Source: Filosporella fistucella (lineage: Eukaryota > Ascomycota > Leotiomycetes > Helotiales). From it: DNA of 64,000 nucleotides. The DNA lies in assembly GCA_030077755.1 (NCBI GenBank), contig JAQJZZ010000005.1:868001-932000 (forward strand), in the 5' to 3' direction. Made by a program: the position numbers and the translations under genes. Under the pieces are notes generated by a model. That model was not told the origin of the DNA. It saw nothing but the letters and a program-made list of their open reading frames with translations, and ran no database searches. This document shows, in pieces, positions 1-11,556 of this stretch (positions are counted from its first letter, which is position 1; every line of letters begins with the position of its first letter).

Positions 1-71
1 ACAATTTGTCTCTATCGATAACCCCCACAGTCAGTTCCATAATACGGGGAATTCCACCCCTCCGCCCCGCG

Positions 72-1342
72 ATGCCCTCACGGCGAGCCCATCTGAAGTC
101 CCGAAATGGTTGTGTCAACTGCAAGTTCTCCAAAGTCAAAGTAGGTTCCGTAGCCATTTTAATACACTGCTCCGAATGCTAATTGTCCCCAATTAGTGTG
201 ACGAACTCAAACCCACATGTTCGAGGTGCATCAGACGTGAGGAACGATGTATATATAAAGAACCTCAAATCCCACGTCGTATGCCGGGTTCAGAATCAAG
301 TCTACCATCACCACAATCACTTGCACTAGATTCAACACGCGCTCATGTACCCGAGTATTTTTGGAATGCAGTATTTCCATATACCACCAACAATCCATCT
401 CCGGTCGCAGAAATCAGGTTTGAAAATTTCCGAGATAGGGACCTGGAGTTACTGCATCACTGGTCGACTTGTACTTATCGTTCTCTTGCTGATGGCTTTC
501 CTCTTGAGGAATTCTGGCAGATCACTGTCATTCAAGTTGCTCTAAGCCAGCCTTTCCTTATGCACGGTTTACTTGCTCTGACGGCATGCCACCTGGCTTA
601 CTTACGACCAGAAGCAAAGGACCATTACGACGAAATCGCTATGTACCATCACGCATCTGCAGTTTCTCTCTTTCGGCCAGTGTTAGACACCGTTGACAGC
701 CAGTCAGCCGGCTCAGCTTTTGCTTTTGCTGCGATAGTCGGTAACATATCATTCATATTACCTGCTCAATACCTGGGTACGCCATCATCACCCTCACCAG
801 GGGAATCAATTGTGAAAAATATATTACATGTATTTCGACTAGAAAGAGGAGTCAAAGGCGTGTTGGACAACAGTTTGCAATCTATTCGAGAGAGTGTAAT
901 GGCACCTTTACTCATGATTCCAATGGGACTAGAAGATGGACCTCTCGATTTTGACGCAGAAATCGCGGTTCGGGAAGTTGAAGATGGGATTCGAAATCAT
1001 TTGCTGTCAGAACAGCAAAGATTTGAGTATTTAGATGCTATGAACTGGTTTCGACAATGTTATCCCAGAGGAAAGTATGAGCCTAGACACAGGGCAGCGA
1101 TCTCTGGTTGGCCTGTTATGCTTCGGGATGCGTGCTTTGCCGATATGCTTGGGATGCAGGACTGGTTCTCACTTGTGATATTAGGATATTATGGCGTTTT
1201 GTTGAACTTTATGAATGAAACTTGGTGGATGGGAAATAGGGGAAGGATGCTTGTTGAAGCGGTCTGTGATATTTTGTCCCCTGAATTTGTAGGCTTTATG
1301 GAATGGCCTAGGAAAGCAGTTGGGATTGGAGTTTGGGAATGA
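72..1342 (+). CDS. Zn2Cys6 transcription factor (UPC2-like type)
   Basis: Two exons, 72-140 and 197-1342, give 404 aa. The 56-nt intron (gtaggt..ttag, branch-like tgctaat) falls inside the DNA-binding domain. Joining the exons restores a complete binuclear zinc cluster with Cys 14, 17, 24, 31, 34 and 41 (C-x2-C-x6-C-x6-C-x2-C-x6-C), preceded by the basic stretch RRAHLKSRNG. The long C-terminal part (about residues 105-400) has the LLHHWSTCTYRSL and HGLLALTACHLAYL signatures usual in fungal regulators of the sterol-uptake-control (Upc2) type. It should be a nuclear DNA-binding regulator; the target is unknown. An open reading frame starting at 281 misses the zinc cluster, so the upstream ATG at 72 is chosen. 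It sits 0.6 kb upstream of a same-strand monooxygenase, which is a plausible target. Domain call is firm; role is inference. Confidence 0.85.
141..196 (+). other. Intron splitting the zinc cluster
   Basis: GT at 141-142 (gtaggt) and AG at 195-196. The splice joins Lys23 to Cys24, the third cysteine of the zinc cluster. The reading frame (phase 0) and cysteine spacing support it strongly. Confidence 0.8.
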
Positions 1343-1967
1343 TTAACTTTTTAAGCAAAACGAAGAATTGAAGAGACTCCTGAAGCCCTGTCACTTTTCA
1401 TTATAATGAAGGGTCCGATCCTTCAACTGAATGCTGTTTAAGCAAAATAAGCATTGCGGACTGCTCTCTCCATATCTCGGTAAAAGCGAATAAAGTTACC
1501 GAGTTCTGAGGGTCGAAACTCCGAGTTTTCGGCTCATGCTTTCTGGTGAGAAGAGGCGTCCGCGGAGTTTCCGAATGGTGGAGAAAAGTTGATTGGGCTT
1601 TTATGAAACAGTTTCTTTTTGAGAGACACGGCACCATACTTTGTCACCACCACAATTTGCGAAAGGCCGGTGTTTACAAGCTCGTGGGCTCAGTGCGAAA
1701 ATGTTGTCACCGAGAGCCGCATCATGCGAACTACGCAATAGTACCGAGAAACTAGAATTGAGTGCATTCCTTCGAACATATAATTCCATCACTGGCTTCC
1801 ATCGGGACCATTATTTTTCTGCATCATCACAGCTATACAATCACAAATTCACCCTATCTGCCCATCTCGACATCACTTGAAGCTCACCCCGCACCTGTTC
1901 GTAGTAAACATCGATACCCGCGCTTCAACAAAATCCAGCCCTGTCAATTAAAATCTCCACAACCAAT
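1343..1967. other. Intergenic spacer; no gene seen
   Basis: This 0.6-kb spacer holds the 3' flank of the transcription factor and the promoter and leader of the monooxygenase. Small open frames on both strands overlap one another and show no family signature. The last 150 bases before the ATG at 1968 are C/A-rich (for example aaatccagccctgtc), as is common in fungal 5' leaders. No convincing TATA box was seen. Confidence 0.6.
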
Positions 1968-3283
1968 ATGGGGAAAATAAGCAAAGTAAGTCTTCTATAA
2001 GAGATAAATCAATCCAATTATCTAATCCAAATGGCCAGACAATAATTATTGGAGCTGGGCCGGCCGGTCTCACAGCAGCACTGCGACTTCAACAAAGTAA
2101 CAAAATCGCCTCCATCATATACGAGACTCGACCAGAACCAACTCAGATGGGAGGTGCTCTCGGAATACCCTCAAATGGCCTACGATTACTTCACCGTCTC
2201 GGACTCTACCCAGAACTTCTCACCAAGGGATCCAGTGGCTCTGACCTGGTAATTCATTCGGTTAAAGGTCATGTTATTGGTAAAACGGATATGATTGCAT
2301 GGAGCAAAGCACAAACAGGGTTCGGGTATATGAGAATCAGACGTGCTGAATTGATGGATATTCTGCTCGAAGAGACAAATAAAGCGCAAATACCAATTCA
2401 TTACGGCAAGAAATTGGTTAGCATCGAGGAAAGTGATATGGGTGTTACTGTCACCTTTGCAGACGGCACCAAAGACACTGGCGACTTGCTCATTGGATGC
2501 GATGGGATCCATTCTGCTGTTCGGAAAACCTATATCGACCCGGATATCACTCCAGAGTATTCAGGCATCTCGAATGTGTTCTCTATTGTTCCTACATCCC
2601 AATTACCACCTGCAGCGACAACTATCCAAGGTCTCAATGCAACGGTAACGACAGGAGGACTTTTCGGGATCACTCCCTGCACTCAATCAGGCGACTCAGT
2701 CTACTGGTTCTTCTCTCGCGAAGTAGCAATTCCAGGGGAAGGGTACACTCGCGATGGATGGGAAGAGCATGGCAAGAAAGAAGTCGATGAGTTCAAGACA
2801 ACGATGCACGGTATCCTGAAAGATGTCTCCGGCGAGTGGGGAGATTTGTTGAAAGGGGTCGTCGACGAAACCTCCGTGGTGAAATTCTACCCCATCTTCA
2901 GACTTCCTTCTGGTGGCAAATGGTCGAAAGGAAGATGCATCATTATTGGAGATGCAGCACATGCTATGCCACCACATGCCTCTCAGGGTGTCTCAATGGC
3001 GCTAGAAGATGTGTTTATGCTCTCCAAACTCCTGATTGATCCTGAACGGCCACTCGATGAGGTATTCAGATTGTATGATGAGAAGAGAAGACCGAGAGTC
3101 AATGAGATGGCGAAGACTGCTGAGAGAAATGGATCTGTTCGGAAAGATACAAGTCCATGGAGACTCAAAGTTAATGAAGCTGTGATTGGTGGAGCGTTGT
3201 GGTTTTATCAGGCGTCGAAGTTGGATAGTTTGGGATTGGGCCAGAAGACCCTGGCTTACGATGTGGAAGCAGAGATTGTTTAG
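1968..3283 (+). CDS. FAD-dependent monooxygenase (salicylate hydroxylase-like)
   Basis: Two exons, 1968-1985 and 2039-3283, give 420 aa. The tiny first exon (6 codons) and a 53-nt intron (gtaagt..ccag) complete the Rossmann motif, which an ATG at 2147 would lose. Class A flavoprotein hydroxylase landmarks are all present: GAGPAG at 11-16 (FAD ADP moiety), the DG motif around D161-G162 (IGCDGIHS), and the GD motif around D311 (GDAAHAMPPHASQG). These enzymes use NAD(P)H and O2 to hydroxylate aromatic or polyketide-like substrates; the substrate here cannot be read from sequence. No transmembrane anchor is obvious. Together with the Zn2Cys6 gene upstream it could be a small catabolic or secondary-metabolism unit, but no synthase is in the window. 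Confidence 0.88.
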
Positions 3284-4121
3284 GGATTATGCGATTTTTA
3301 GCAGCGATTGTTTGTAGATGTTGATGCCCAGGCTGCCGAGAGATGGAAAGTGTACATTATATAGGTTTACTGATGATTTGAATATACCAGCAGCCACCAT
3401 TGCAAAAGTGTTGCCAAAACCTATTTGATTTGATGTAACTCATTTGACCCCTAGACAAGTTAAGTTGTGATATGGCTTCCGCGCTTAAAGTTAATCAATG
3501 TTCAATACTTTCTAAGTTAGCTTCCACTATTGGGCAGCATGAACAGCGTGGCAGCGGGGGAGAGTGTGCTGACCTTGAAGTGCATGAAGCCCCAAGTTAC
3601 GGGGTTTGATAGCCTGGACGAGGTCCCTGATACCTGTGAATTAGTGGCTGTACCCTATAATTATAGAGCCTCGACACCTGCAGTTCACTTCCTAGGTGCC
3701 TAGATCCCGCTATCGCTTAGCGACCAACGCCTGGCGTGCACCTTCCAGTTACCCAGGGTCACAGCTGAACGTAATAATCAGAAGCTCCAGTCCTGTTTAC
3801 AATAGATATCACTTTCATAAGGAAATAAAGTACTTATTTAATTTAATAATCTGGTACGATTGTGAAAACCCCCAGGTTATTCATGTGGAAGACTATGAAT
3901 ACTAGTTTATATTTCTGATCAGGTTACTGTTCATTGTAGAAACGCCAACCGCCAATCATTTCCATCTGTGGAATGCTGCAGGCAGCAGCTACCCCGCTAT
4001 GAAACAAACCACAGGCCCATCTGCAATCACACACAGACAAAACACAAGCCCTTTCCATGCTTCTTGCTCTCATCTAATTTTTCTGTATTTACACACAAAG
4101 ATCCAGCACAGAACAACAACA
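3284..4121. other. Intergenic spacer; no gene seen
   Basis: About 0.8 kb with A/T-rich patches (3780-3960) and no recognisable coding signature. The 3696-3905 open frame has no family motif and low-complexity composition. The stretch before 4122 is CA-rich and probably the leader of the GFA-domain gene. Confidence 0.55.
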
Positions 4122-5375
4122 ATGGCAGTTGACACAACCTCCGTGCCAGAGCAAGAATTGAAACAATACGACGGAAACTGCCATTGCGGACACTTCAAAT
4201 TTACGATTTCTATCCCTGAGCTCCCTTCAGTCCTAACATGCGACTGTAGCCTTGATATTAGGGTTCGTCCTCAATCCCTTTCCTCTTCCATTTTCCCTCC
4301 CCACCCGTCTCAAGTGAAAACACAGACTAATTAAAATCACAGAATGGAACTCAATGGATCTATCCCGTCTCATCTGAAAATCTAAAGGTCCATTCTGGAG
4401 AGAATGGGATGAAAGAATATGAATTTGGGAATAAGGATACAAGCCATTACGTCCGTCACGATCTCACCCTTGTTTCTTCACAAGTGATATTAGAGTCAGA
4501 ATGAAAAGAAATTCTAACGCTGCATTCATAGTTCTGTCCCAAATGCGGCTCATCAGTCTACGCGGTCAGGAAGGCGGGGAGAAGTGATATGAGTATTCCC
4601 TATGGATTCAATGTAAGATTCCATCACCTTCTAGTCACTCTATAATATTGAAAACCTGACAATCCACAGGCACGCATGCTTCATGACCTTCCAGCTGATC
4701 TCAAAGAGAATTTCTTTCCGGGCTCAACTCTGCCACCCTTTTACACAGCGCTTACATTCCCTTCTATTACTAAAGAAGAGGAGGAGAAACTAGCTAAAAC
4801 AGAAGACATGAAGAGATATAATGGGAATTGTCATTGTGGTGCTGTGAGGTATAGTGTTGTCACAAAGGCATTAGAAGGGGACGGCGGGCAGGAGGTGCTG
4901 CAGTGTAATTGTAGTCTTTGCTCACGGGTATGTAATTCCCCCTTTTTTTCTCATATTGCAAAGTTGTCTCGATCTCATTCTCATTCACCCTGCTATCGTC
5001 TCCTCTACTCACTCCCTAGCATTCATCACACCAATCCTCTAATAACCCAATCCGCCTTCAAACTTCCCACTAATCACAAGTTCATTCACTAACCGTCCAC
5101 AGAACGCAGATCTCTGGATCTACCCTCCCGCATCCTTCGTACTTCTCCATTCCTCTTCTTCTCTCACAGACTACGAGTTCCTGTCCAAAGACTCCTTACA
5201 TTCTTTTTGCAGTATCTGTGGTACTTCAGTGTTAGTCAAGGTACTAGATGAGAAGGAGGATTTATGTCCTCTTAATGTTAGGACGATTGAGGGAATGGAT
5301 AAGGAGAGATTGGAGGCATTGAAGATTAAAAAGTATGATGGATGGAAGAATGAGCCGAAGTACGTGGTGAAATGA
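4122..5375 (+). CDS. Tandem GFA/CENP-V zinc-domain protein
   Basis: Five exons: 4122-4262, 4343-4450, 4532-4612, 4670-4927 and 5103-5375, giving 286 aa. It contains two copies of the CENP-V/GFA fold (glutathione-dependent formaldehyde-activating enzyme family). Copy 1 (about 15-110) has GNCHCG, then CDCS, a WIYP strand and FCPKCG. Copy 2 (about 155-260) has GNCHCG, CNCSLCSRN, WIYPP and FCSICG. Each copy is split at the same place, just before the W-I-Y-P strand, which suggests internal gene duplication with introns. In copy 1 the third cysteine of the CxCSxC cluster is Asp (CDCSLD), so that zinc site is probably altered; copy 2 is complete. The activity is unknown: many family members are not true formaldehyde-glutathione enzymes. 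The donor of intron 2 (gtccgt) is weak but the only one that keeps frame. Confidence 0.8.
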
Positions 5376-5738
5376 GGGAGTTGGCATTATGCTATTTGGG
5401 TTAGGGGTTGTGAATTTGAGTGCTAGATGAGAATTTCAGGGAAGGGGTTTACTAAAATTCCATCTTCGATATTGATGTTCTTGAATAGATCCTTAATGTT
5501 TCATAAAGTTTTGTTCAATCATTCTTCATTAATCCCCCTTTCAGCTCTTCAAGCCCCAGCCTTGCAGCAATTTCACTCTTACTCTTTCTTCGCACGGTGC
5601 GCTGTAGTAATCTCAACATCAGGAGCACTGTCTTGATGATACTTACAAAATCAAGCTCCAATACCGACCTGCATCCGCTCGTCAGGAGAAATACAGCCTA
5701 GCAAAGCCTGGAAGTGAGCCGTCCCTTCAGATGCTGGA
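5376..5738. other. Spacer between GFA gene and oxidase relic
   Basis: A 363-base spacer between the convergent ends of the GFA-domain gene (plus) and the L-amino-acid-oxidase relic (minus). It is T-rich near 5500-5600. I see no gene or repeat in it. Confidence 0.5.
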
Positions 5739-6790
5739 TCAACCTCGTCCGGCACACCCCGTCTTCAATTCCTGAATCTTGACTCCCCACTGGAAGCCAT
5801 TCAAGGTTGAGGAGTCTTCTCGCTGACATTTCAAGAGCATATGGTGCACGCCTCTCCAAGCAGAATTCAGAGCACCAACGACCCAGGCATGATGGGAGCT
5901 CGTAGCTTTTAGGAGTCAGCAAAGTTATAGTTTGTAATGTGTGTCTTTGAAATGGGAATTATATACCTTCGCCAATGAAATGCAAGTTCCCTCGAGCTGT
6001 CGGTCGCGAAAGGATGGGATATAGATTCGTGAATTGTCTGGGTCTGAACAGAGCAAATGTACCTCTAGCAAGAGGATCAGCATACAAATCATAAGCATGC
6101 AACTCTTTAAGTCGTTTTCAGGCTCTTCCAATGACGTCGTCTCCGAGTAAATAAGTGCAAGATCTTTCAAAAAAAGACCTTTGAGTTGATTGTCCGTGTC
6201 TTACCATCTGCACCAATGAGGCCACCAATACGTTGAGCATCTTGAGACCATGTGTACGAGCAGAGAAGAATAACTTCTTCGTTAAGGGGATCATTGACAT
6301 TGTAAGACGGGTAAACGCAGGTTCGAATGGGACGGTTCGTAGCTGCTGAATAATCATGAGTAATACCTTTCTCGATCCACCGAGGGGAGTTGAACTTGTT
6401 GGCGACTTTGCAGGAGGCGCCATGCCGTAGACTTCTAATAGCATCTTTGACGACGGGGTGGAATCCTGCGTGCCTTAGATCCATGTGTTGAGTGGCTGTC
6501 AAAGTTGTGCTATTGAAGATGGTAAGATGTTGTCTATCCTCGGTTTCACCGTCGACTCAAACAAACATGGCGTGCGAGTTGCCCTTAGTTTTGGCGTTGA
6601 ATGCAATCTTGGTTACTCTTTTCCCTGTGCTAGGCTTGTTGGGATCAAGTTTTTTCAGCATTCCATCGATCAGAACTTTCCATCCGTCTTCTATGCACGT
6701 CCATGCAGATCCTTCTCCTTTCTCGAACTTTAAGGCCTCAAAATTAAATGAGTCAATGACGCTCTTCATATAAGTTTGGCTGTAGCACGA
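5739..6790 (-). pseudogene. L-amino-acid oxidase relic (flavin amine oxidase family)
   Basis: The minus strand carries the C-terminal half of a fungal L-amino-acid oxidase in several frames. Recognisable blocks in order are WTCIEDGWKVLIDGML and GKRVTKIAF (about 6700-6590), MDLRHAGF, IRTCVYPSYNV and LLCSYTWSQDAQRIG (6490-6220), HAYDLYADPLARGTFALF (about 6088-6035), and SSHHAWVVGALNSAW after an apparently good intron (5979-5919). The frame is broken by an in-frame TGA at about 6557-6559, by a shift near the 7-base A run at about 6169-6175, and by another shift near 6100-6110. The N-terminal FAD-binding GxGxxG half is not found upstream. The C-terminal block ends at a TGA at 5739-5741. The family would oxidise L-amino acids to keto acids, ammonia and H2O2; this copy should be dead unless the breaks are assembly errors. 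Confidence 0.72.
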
Positions 6791-8148
6791 GACCAGTACT
6801 TGCTTAATGTGGAAATGGCGGGGTGGACGATGATGGCTTGAATACGGGGCTAGAACTTTGGAGCAGTTGTAGCAAACCCGTCTAGTATGTTCAATTTTCG
6901 ATCTGCAAGGTCTAGAAGAACCAAGTCTCAGGATAGGTACTAGTGCCCCCTCATATATTAGTATGTCACCACTTGCGTCCGGACGGGTCGGCACGCTGGG
7001 GACTACTGTAGTGGAGTTGCGATTGCGATGTGGTTGGCGTATCTAAGACATCATCACTCGCCTTGCCGCAGGGCTGAACCCAAAACGTGACCATTCTGCT
7101 AGGAGAAAAACTCAGTCGCAGGGAAGGAAGAAACAGACATGTATAGCTTGCATCTGGTGAGAATCGGAGACGCGCTATGATTCTATTGCTCTGCAGGAGA
7201 GATTTGTTGAGAATGGTCAAGAGGGGATACTTGCTCACCGTCTTCTGGCGGTGGAAGCCATTTCCCTATCCATTTCTCCACAGTGATGAAATCAAAGATG
7301 AAAGGAGAGGTTTGGGGCGTACTTGGAGGCATATTACAGGTATGAAGAGAGAGACATGTTTGCGATATAAGTTGTGACTTCCACCCTTCGTCGTCATAGC
7401 CAAAGGCCAGTATGAAGTCCGCACTATTAGCGGCTTGCATTCATTCTAGTGAAGATACTGCGTTAAAGTTCAGCCTGGTCTAATTTTGGGTTTCTGGACA
7501 GGACTGAAGACCTGTAAGAGGGTGTTTCTCCTCGGGAGAAGCGCATAGACGTGTTAAGGCGCAGGTACACCGAGAGCGTTAAGAAATGTCCATAGCTTTT
7601 GAAGCCCTCTTCTAGCGGGTATAAAGCTACTGCCTGGATTTTAATAGGATGTCTATAACAAACACCATCTCCTAGTGCTTTTATTATAGAGAGCGACACT
7701 GCCATTTTCCCTTTCGTTCCGAATACTCTTATTTACAGACTTGCCGTTTCGTCAAGAGGGTAGAAGCAGTGAACAGGGTTTCCAAGAAAGCAATAGATTT
7801 CATTCTATAAGTAATGGGTCGTAAAAGAGTTTACTTGTGTCAGACAAAGGCATACGATAATTCTGGCGGTAAATCAGACTAAGAGTATTAGACTGAGGTC
7901 CAAAAAATGTGGTTCATAGTGATGCATTCCAGATTGTCAATCCGCTGCTTAGGTTCTGGATTTCCAGATCAGGGTGCGAGGGCCAGATAGGCAGCCACGC
8001 CCAAAAGTCTCCCTAGAAAAGCAAGAAAGCTTCATCTATTGAGCATAGTAGAGCTTACATACTCAATGCTTAGCTTGAAGAGACAGACAGATGTTGGACT
8101 TTAAAGCCGTGAATCTTGTCCCAACATATACTATCCTCTCCTAAAATT
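6791..8148. other. Gene-free stretch
   Basis: About 1.35 kb in which the oxidase N-terminus would be expected but cannot be recognised. Open frames on the minus strand at 6966-7440 run in conflicting frames and show no dinucleotide-binding motif. Nothing else was seen. Confidence 0.45.
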
Positions 8149-8937
8149 CTACACAAAACACTCTTCCAAGTACCCCGCCAACAGCCCCAGCACACTAACC
8201 TGCGGAAAATGTCTACACTCCAACACCTTGAACCCCACCTCCGTCTCAGTACAAAAAACCACATTTTCCCAGAACCAACTCATCGGCATACCACCTCCCA
8301 GCGTCCAAAAAATCCTCTCCTTATTACTCCTAAACCACCCCTTATCCCACCTGCTTTTCTCCACGACCCCAGCATAGTTTCTCGCCCAGGTAATATAATT
8401 CTTCTCTAATCTCTTATGATAAGCTGCGCCCAGCGCTTCCCAAGCAGCTAGATCTTCATTCATGAGATGCGCGAAGATGTGTTGGCATGTAGCTACTGTT
8501 TTTGGGTCTTCTGACTCAGGACGGGAGACCCATTCGTAGATTTGAGGGATAACGTGCATGGGTACTTCATGCACCATTATCTTTTCTACCCTATGTGGGT
8601 AATCTTGGAGAAGAGCAAGTGCGATGTTTCCACCTGAGCTACTGCCGTAGATGTAGAAAGAGGGGATAGAGAGTTCATCCATGAGGAGAATAATTTGCGC
8701 TGCTATTTTCTGGGGAGAGAGGTCTGAGAGGGCGGAGGAGGGACAAGGGGAGCGAGAGAAGCCGGGCATGTCGAAGGTTGTGATATGGAAATTAGGGAGG
8801 AGAGGGAGGAGAGCTAGAAAGCAGTCGCTGTCGCCTTCGCCGGAGGGGATGAGGATGAGGTGTTTAGAGCCGCTTCCGGATTGGGTCACGTTCCAGGAGA
8901 TGCCATCTGGAGTGGAGATTTGGGTACTTTGAGACAT
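8149..8937 (-). CDS. Alpha/beta hydrolase
   Basis: An uninterrupted 262-aa frame. The N-terminal half reads as a standard alpha/beta hydrolase: a strand with LILIPSGEGD (oxyanion region), FDMPGFSRS, and the nucleophile elbow YGSSSGGNIAL with Ser in G-x-S-x-G. A late His (CRHFPQ, near residue 242) can serve as catalytic histidine, and acids lie in between. Length is typical of small cytosolic esterase/lyase-like members. The substrate is unknown. A possible alternative end exists: gttagtgtg directly after CRHFPQ could be a splice donor, so the last about 15 residues are less sure. It is read away from the leader region at 9-11.5 kb. Confidence 0.8.
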   Translation of the reverse strand: MSQSTQISTPDGISWNVTQSGSGSKHLILIPSGEGDSDCFLALLPLLPNFHITTFDMPGFSRSPCPSSALSDLSPQKIAAQIILLMDELSIPSFYIYGSSSGGNIALALLQDYPHRVEKIMVHEVPMHVIPQIYEWVSRPESEDPKTVATCQHIFAHLMNEDLAAWEALGAAYHKRLEKNYITWARNYAGVVEKSRWDKGWFRSNKERIFWTLGGGMPMSWFWENVVFCTETEVGFKVLECRHFPQVSVLGLLAGYLEECFV

Positions 8938-10877
8938 GGTGAGGTTGATAGGGGAGGTAGAATAAGCGAGGGTGAAGCGATGGTGCTTGGGATAGGGGGA
9001 CTTTGTGGAGGATAGACAGTGCTAGATGTTGGTTGTCGGAAGATCAGGATGAAATGGAATGAGTGTATAAATACAATAATACTGCTGCTTACATGGTTGT
9101 CTCATCTGGTGGATAGGCATTGATTGTGGTATAGCCTAATGCCTCCTGCAGGTGGGGCCCTTTTCAGGGGAAGCTACCTGATCACGTGTGTGTAGGATAT
9201 GATGAACGCAATGAATGCTTCCTGATAAGAACAACTGCTTGTCACTTCCTACATGAACTTATGGAAACGATACTTCAGTGGCTTCTGAAAGATAAACTAT
9301 TCAGAACAAATAAAAGATCAAGCTATCGTGTAGGATTACCACATGATCCAAAATTACTAGACCCACCAAATATGTAGAAAAGACCGTCGTTGCGAGTAAA
9401 TAGACTTTAGTTGTATAACTCTTGATATTGCAGGCTTCAACAGTCTCAATTATCTCTTATGTGAGCGATAGATACAGACTGTTGGTCACACACTTGTATG
9501 GCCTCACGTGATATGGTATCTCCGAGTAAGTAATCAACTATGATAACTTCAAGAGAAGATTGATTGCCAGCGCGTAAGTACCGATACTTCTTCTCAAACA
9601 ATAGCGGATACTCCTTGTACTTTAACATCCAACTTCTTGTCCCTATCATCAACAAACGTGGGCCAAGACCAGGATCCAGGAATCCAGACCCGGATGTCCA
9701 ACTTCAGACGCAGAACCTGGATCCCATCCCAAAGCGTCATTCCGCATACCAGCAGGAACCAAAGCCAGCAGCATGGCAACTATTCAGGATGAAAGGGAAG
9801 AAAAGTGACGAAGGCAGAAGTGCACATGCTAACAGCGCAGAAGGTGTGTCTGGTGACCTTTACTAGAGGAGTGGGATGGAATACCGTACCTATCTCAGGC
9901 TTCAAAAATCAGGACTACTGGATCTGGATTGGATTGCAGCTATACCGAGGACCTTCCGATAGCATTGTGTTGTTTTGGTGGCAGCACCATTTAGGCTGTT
10001 GGATTGAGTGGGTTTGTTTGAGCAGTGCAAGGAAGCGATGTGATGCACCGATGATGCTGTGAGTGTCCTGCGTTCGGCCGAGGAAGTGAAGCAAGTTGGG
10101 AACAATGTGAGTTAAACAAGAGGCGAAGGGAAAGTACTCCGTAAAGCAAGGCAAAGCGATACGCGTTGCGATAAGCTGCCTCCCGTCAGCCAAGGTGGTA
10201 AGTCATAAGGCTATAAATAGAGGCATATTACACGTGACTGTCATGCTTAGGCGGAGGATGACGGGGTTTGTAGTCTAGAGACATTGCTTTGTTCGTCATA
10301 ACTGTCTGTCCATAGCCACTCAGCTTTCCTTATCCAGATGCGTGTCTTCAAGTACCAACCAAGTCATTTCAACATGCACTGCAGTAATGAGGTAATTAAA
10401 ACCCCTCGTGTACCTACAGCTAAAGTACTCGTGTTCCGTTGTGTTTGTCTTGTCCCTCCAGTCAGGCACATGGCGTCTTGGTTTGGTGTGGGAGTCTCTT
10501 ATCGGAGTGCATGATGCACGGTTGAATCACACCAGACCAGGCTGGATAGCTTTATCGCAGCTTGAAGCAGCTTCAGCAGCAACAGCTTCACCATAGCTTC
10601 CGAAACATCACGACCATAACCAAGCGACCCGCATTCGCATTTCACTCAAGCCGGGCTCACCCCGCGCGCCCATGTTGCAATATCCCCCCCCCGGCCCTCT
10701 CTCCGATCCAGATCCATCATCCTCCCCACTCCGACCTCACTTCTCTTCACTTCCACTTTCCTCTCACCCATCCCTCACCATCCACACCTTCCACACCCTT
10801 ATCGCTCTCATATTCCGTCTCCCTCCTATTTCCCAGTCCGGTGACCCCGAGGTCATAAGCCTTGCCTGCCTTGGAAT
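8938..10877. other. Gene-poor divergent spacer
   Basis: About 1.9 kb between the minus-strand hydrolase and the plus-strand gene at 11557. Short open frames occur on both strands (for example 9564-9866, 10408-10596) but none has a family signature. Around 9667-9735 there are inverted GGATCC-centred words (ccaggatccagg, cctggatccc). A TATA-like ctataaatag occurs near 10211. I see no mobile-element signature. Confidence 0.45.
9066..9073 (-). promoter_or_regulatory. TATA-like element upstream of the hydrolase
   Basis: TATAAATA on the plus strand, TATTTATA on the minus, about 130 bases upstream of the hydrolase ATG at 8937. Position fits a core promoter; no other support. Confidence 0.35.
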
Positions 10878-11556
10878 GGGGCTGTGATTGACATCGGCCA
10901 TCGTGCCTTGGTAGGCTGATAAGAGGTAAATAAGAACAGACGCGTCCCTCAACCCTCCTCTTACTCCCCTTCTCTCTTCACATCTATCAAACTATCATAT
11001 CAAATACTATACAGTACAATCAACAAGTCTCTTTCTATTATATTCCTATCAGCTTCCAGTTCCCGGATAATCCCATTCATTTGTGCCATTATCCCGCTCT
11101 CTTTATCACTCAGCCTCGTTTGACTCATTCGCCGGTCCCAACACGGCCACCTCTCTTTGTCTCACCAGGCTCGTCATCTTCGAGAATCACCACTTTGCTG
11201 TGTGTGGTCCGCGCCTTCCTCACAATTTCGATAAAGCAAACTCCTCCATTAATTTCCTGTGACTCGCCTGGCCACAGTCATCCGGTGACTTGTGACTTCC
11301 CTCGTTTCGACAAACGGTCCCTTATCAACTCAACCCTCCTACCTTCGTGTTTCTTAATCCTTACAATTATTATTACACTTCAAAGAACTAGCCTGGCACA
11401 TCTCAGAACTTGCCTGGGATAATCGCATCTTCGAGAACAAAGACGATCCGGATTGGAATATCCGTTGACTCATCGCCTCAAAGCATCCATCACTTCGATA
11501 TCACTTCCGCAACCATTATTCCAATCCATACTCTCAGCTCCACAACTTTAGCAACC
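10878..11556 (+). promoter_or_regulatory. Long CT-rich, ATG-free 5' leader and promoter
   Basis: This stretch of about 680 bases directly upstream of the ATG at 11557 contains no ATG on the sense strand in any frame, although several would be expected by chance. It is rich in C and T (CTCTTC, TCCC and CATCTTC-type words) with very few G-purine runs. This is what a long transcribed leader kept free of upstream starts looks like. The true transcription start is unknown; part of it may be promoter. Confidence 0.5.

Noticed and set aside
9660..9740. GGATCC-centred inverted words as a terminal inverted repeat of a transposon
   Set aside because: The words are short, close together and lack flanking target duplications or a transposase frame.
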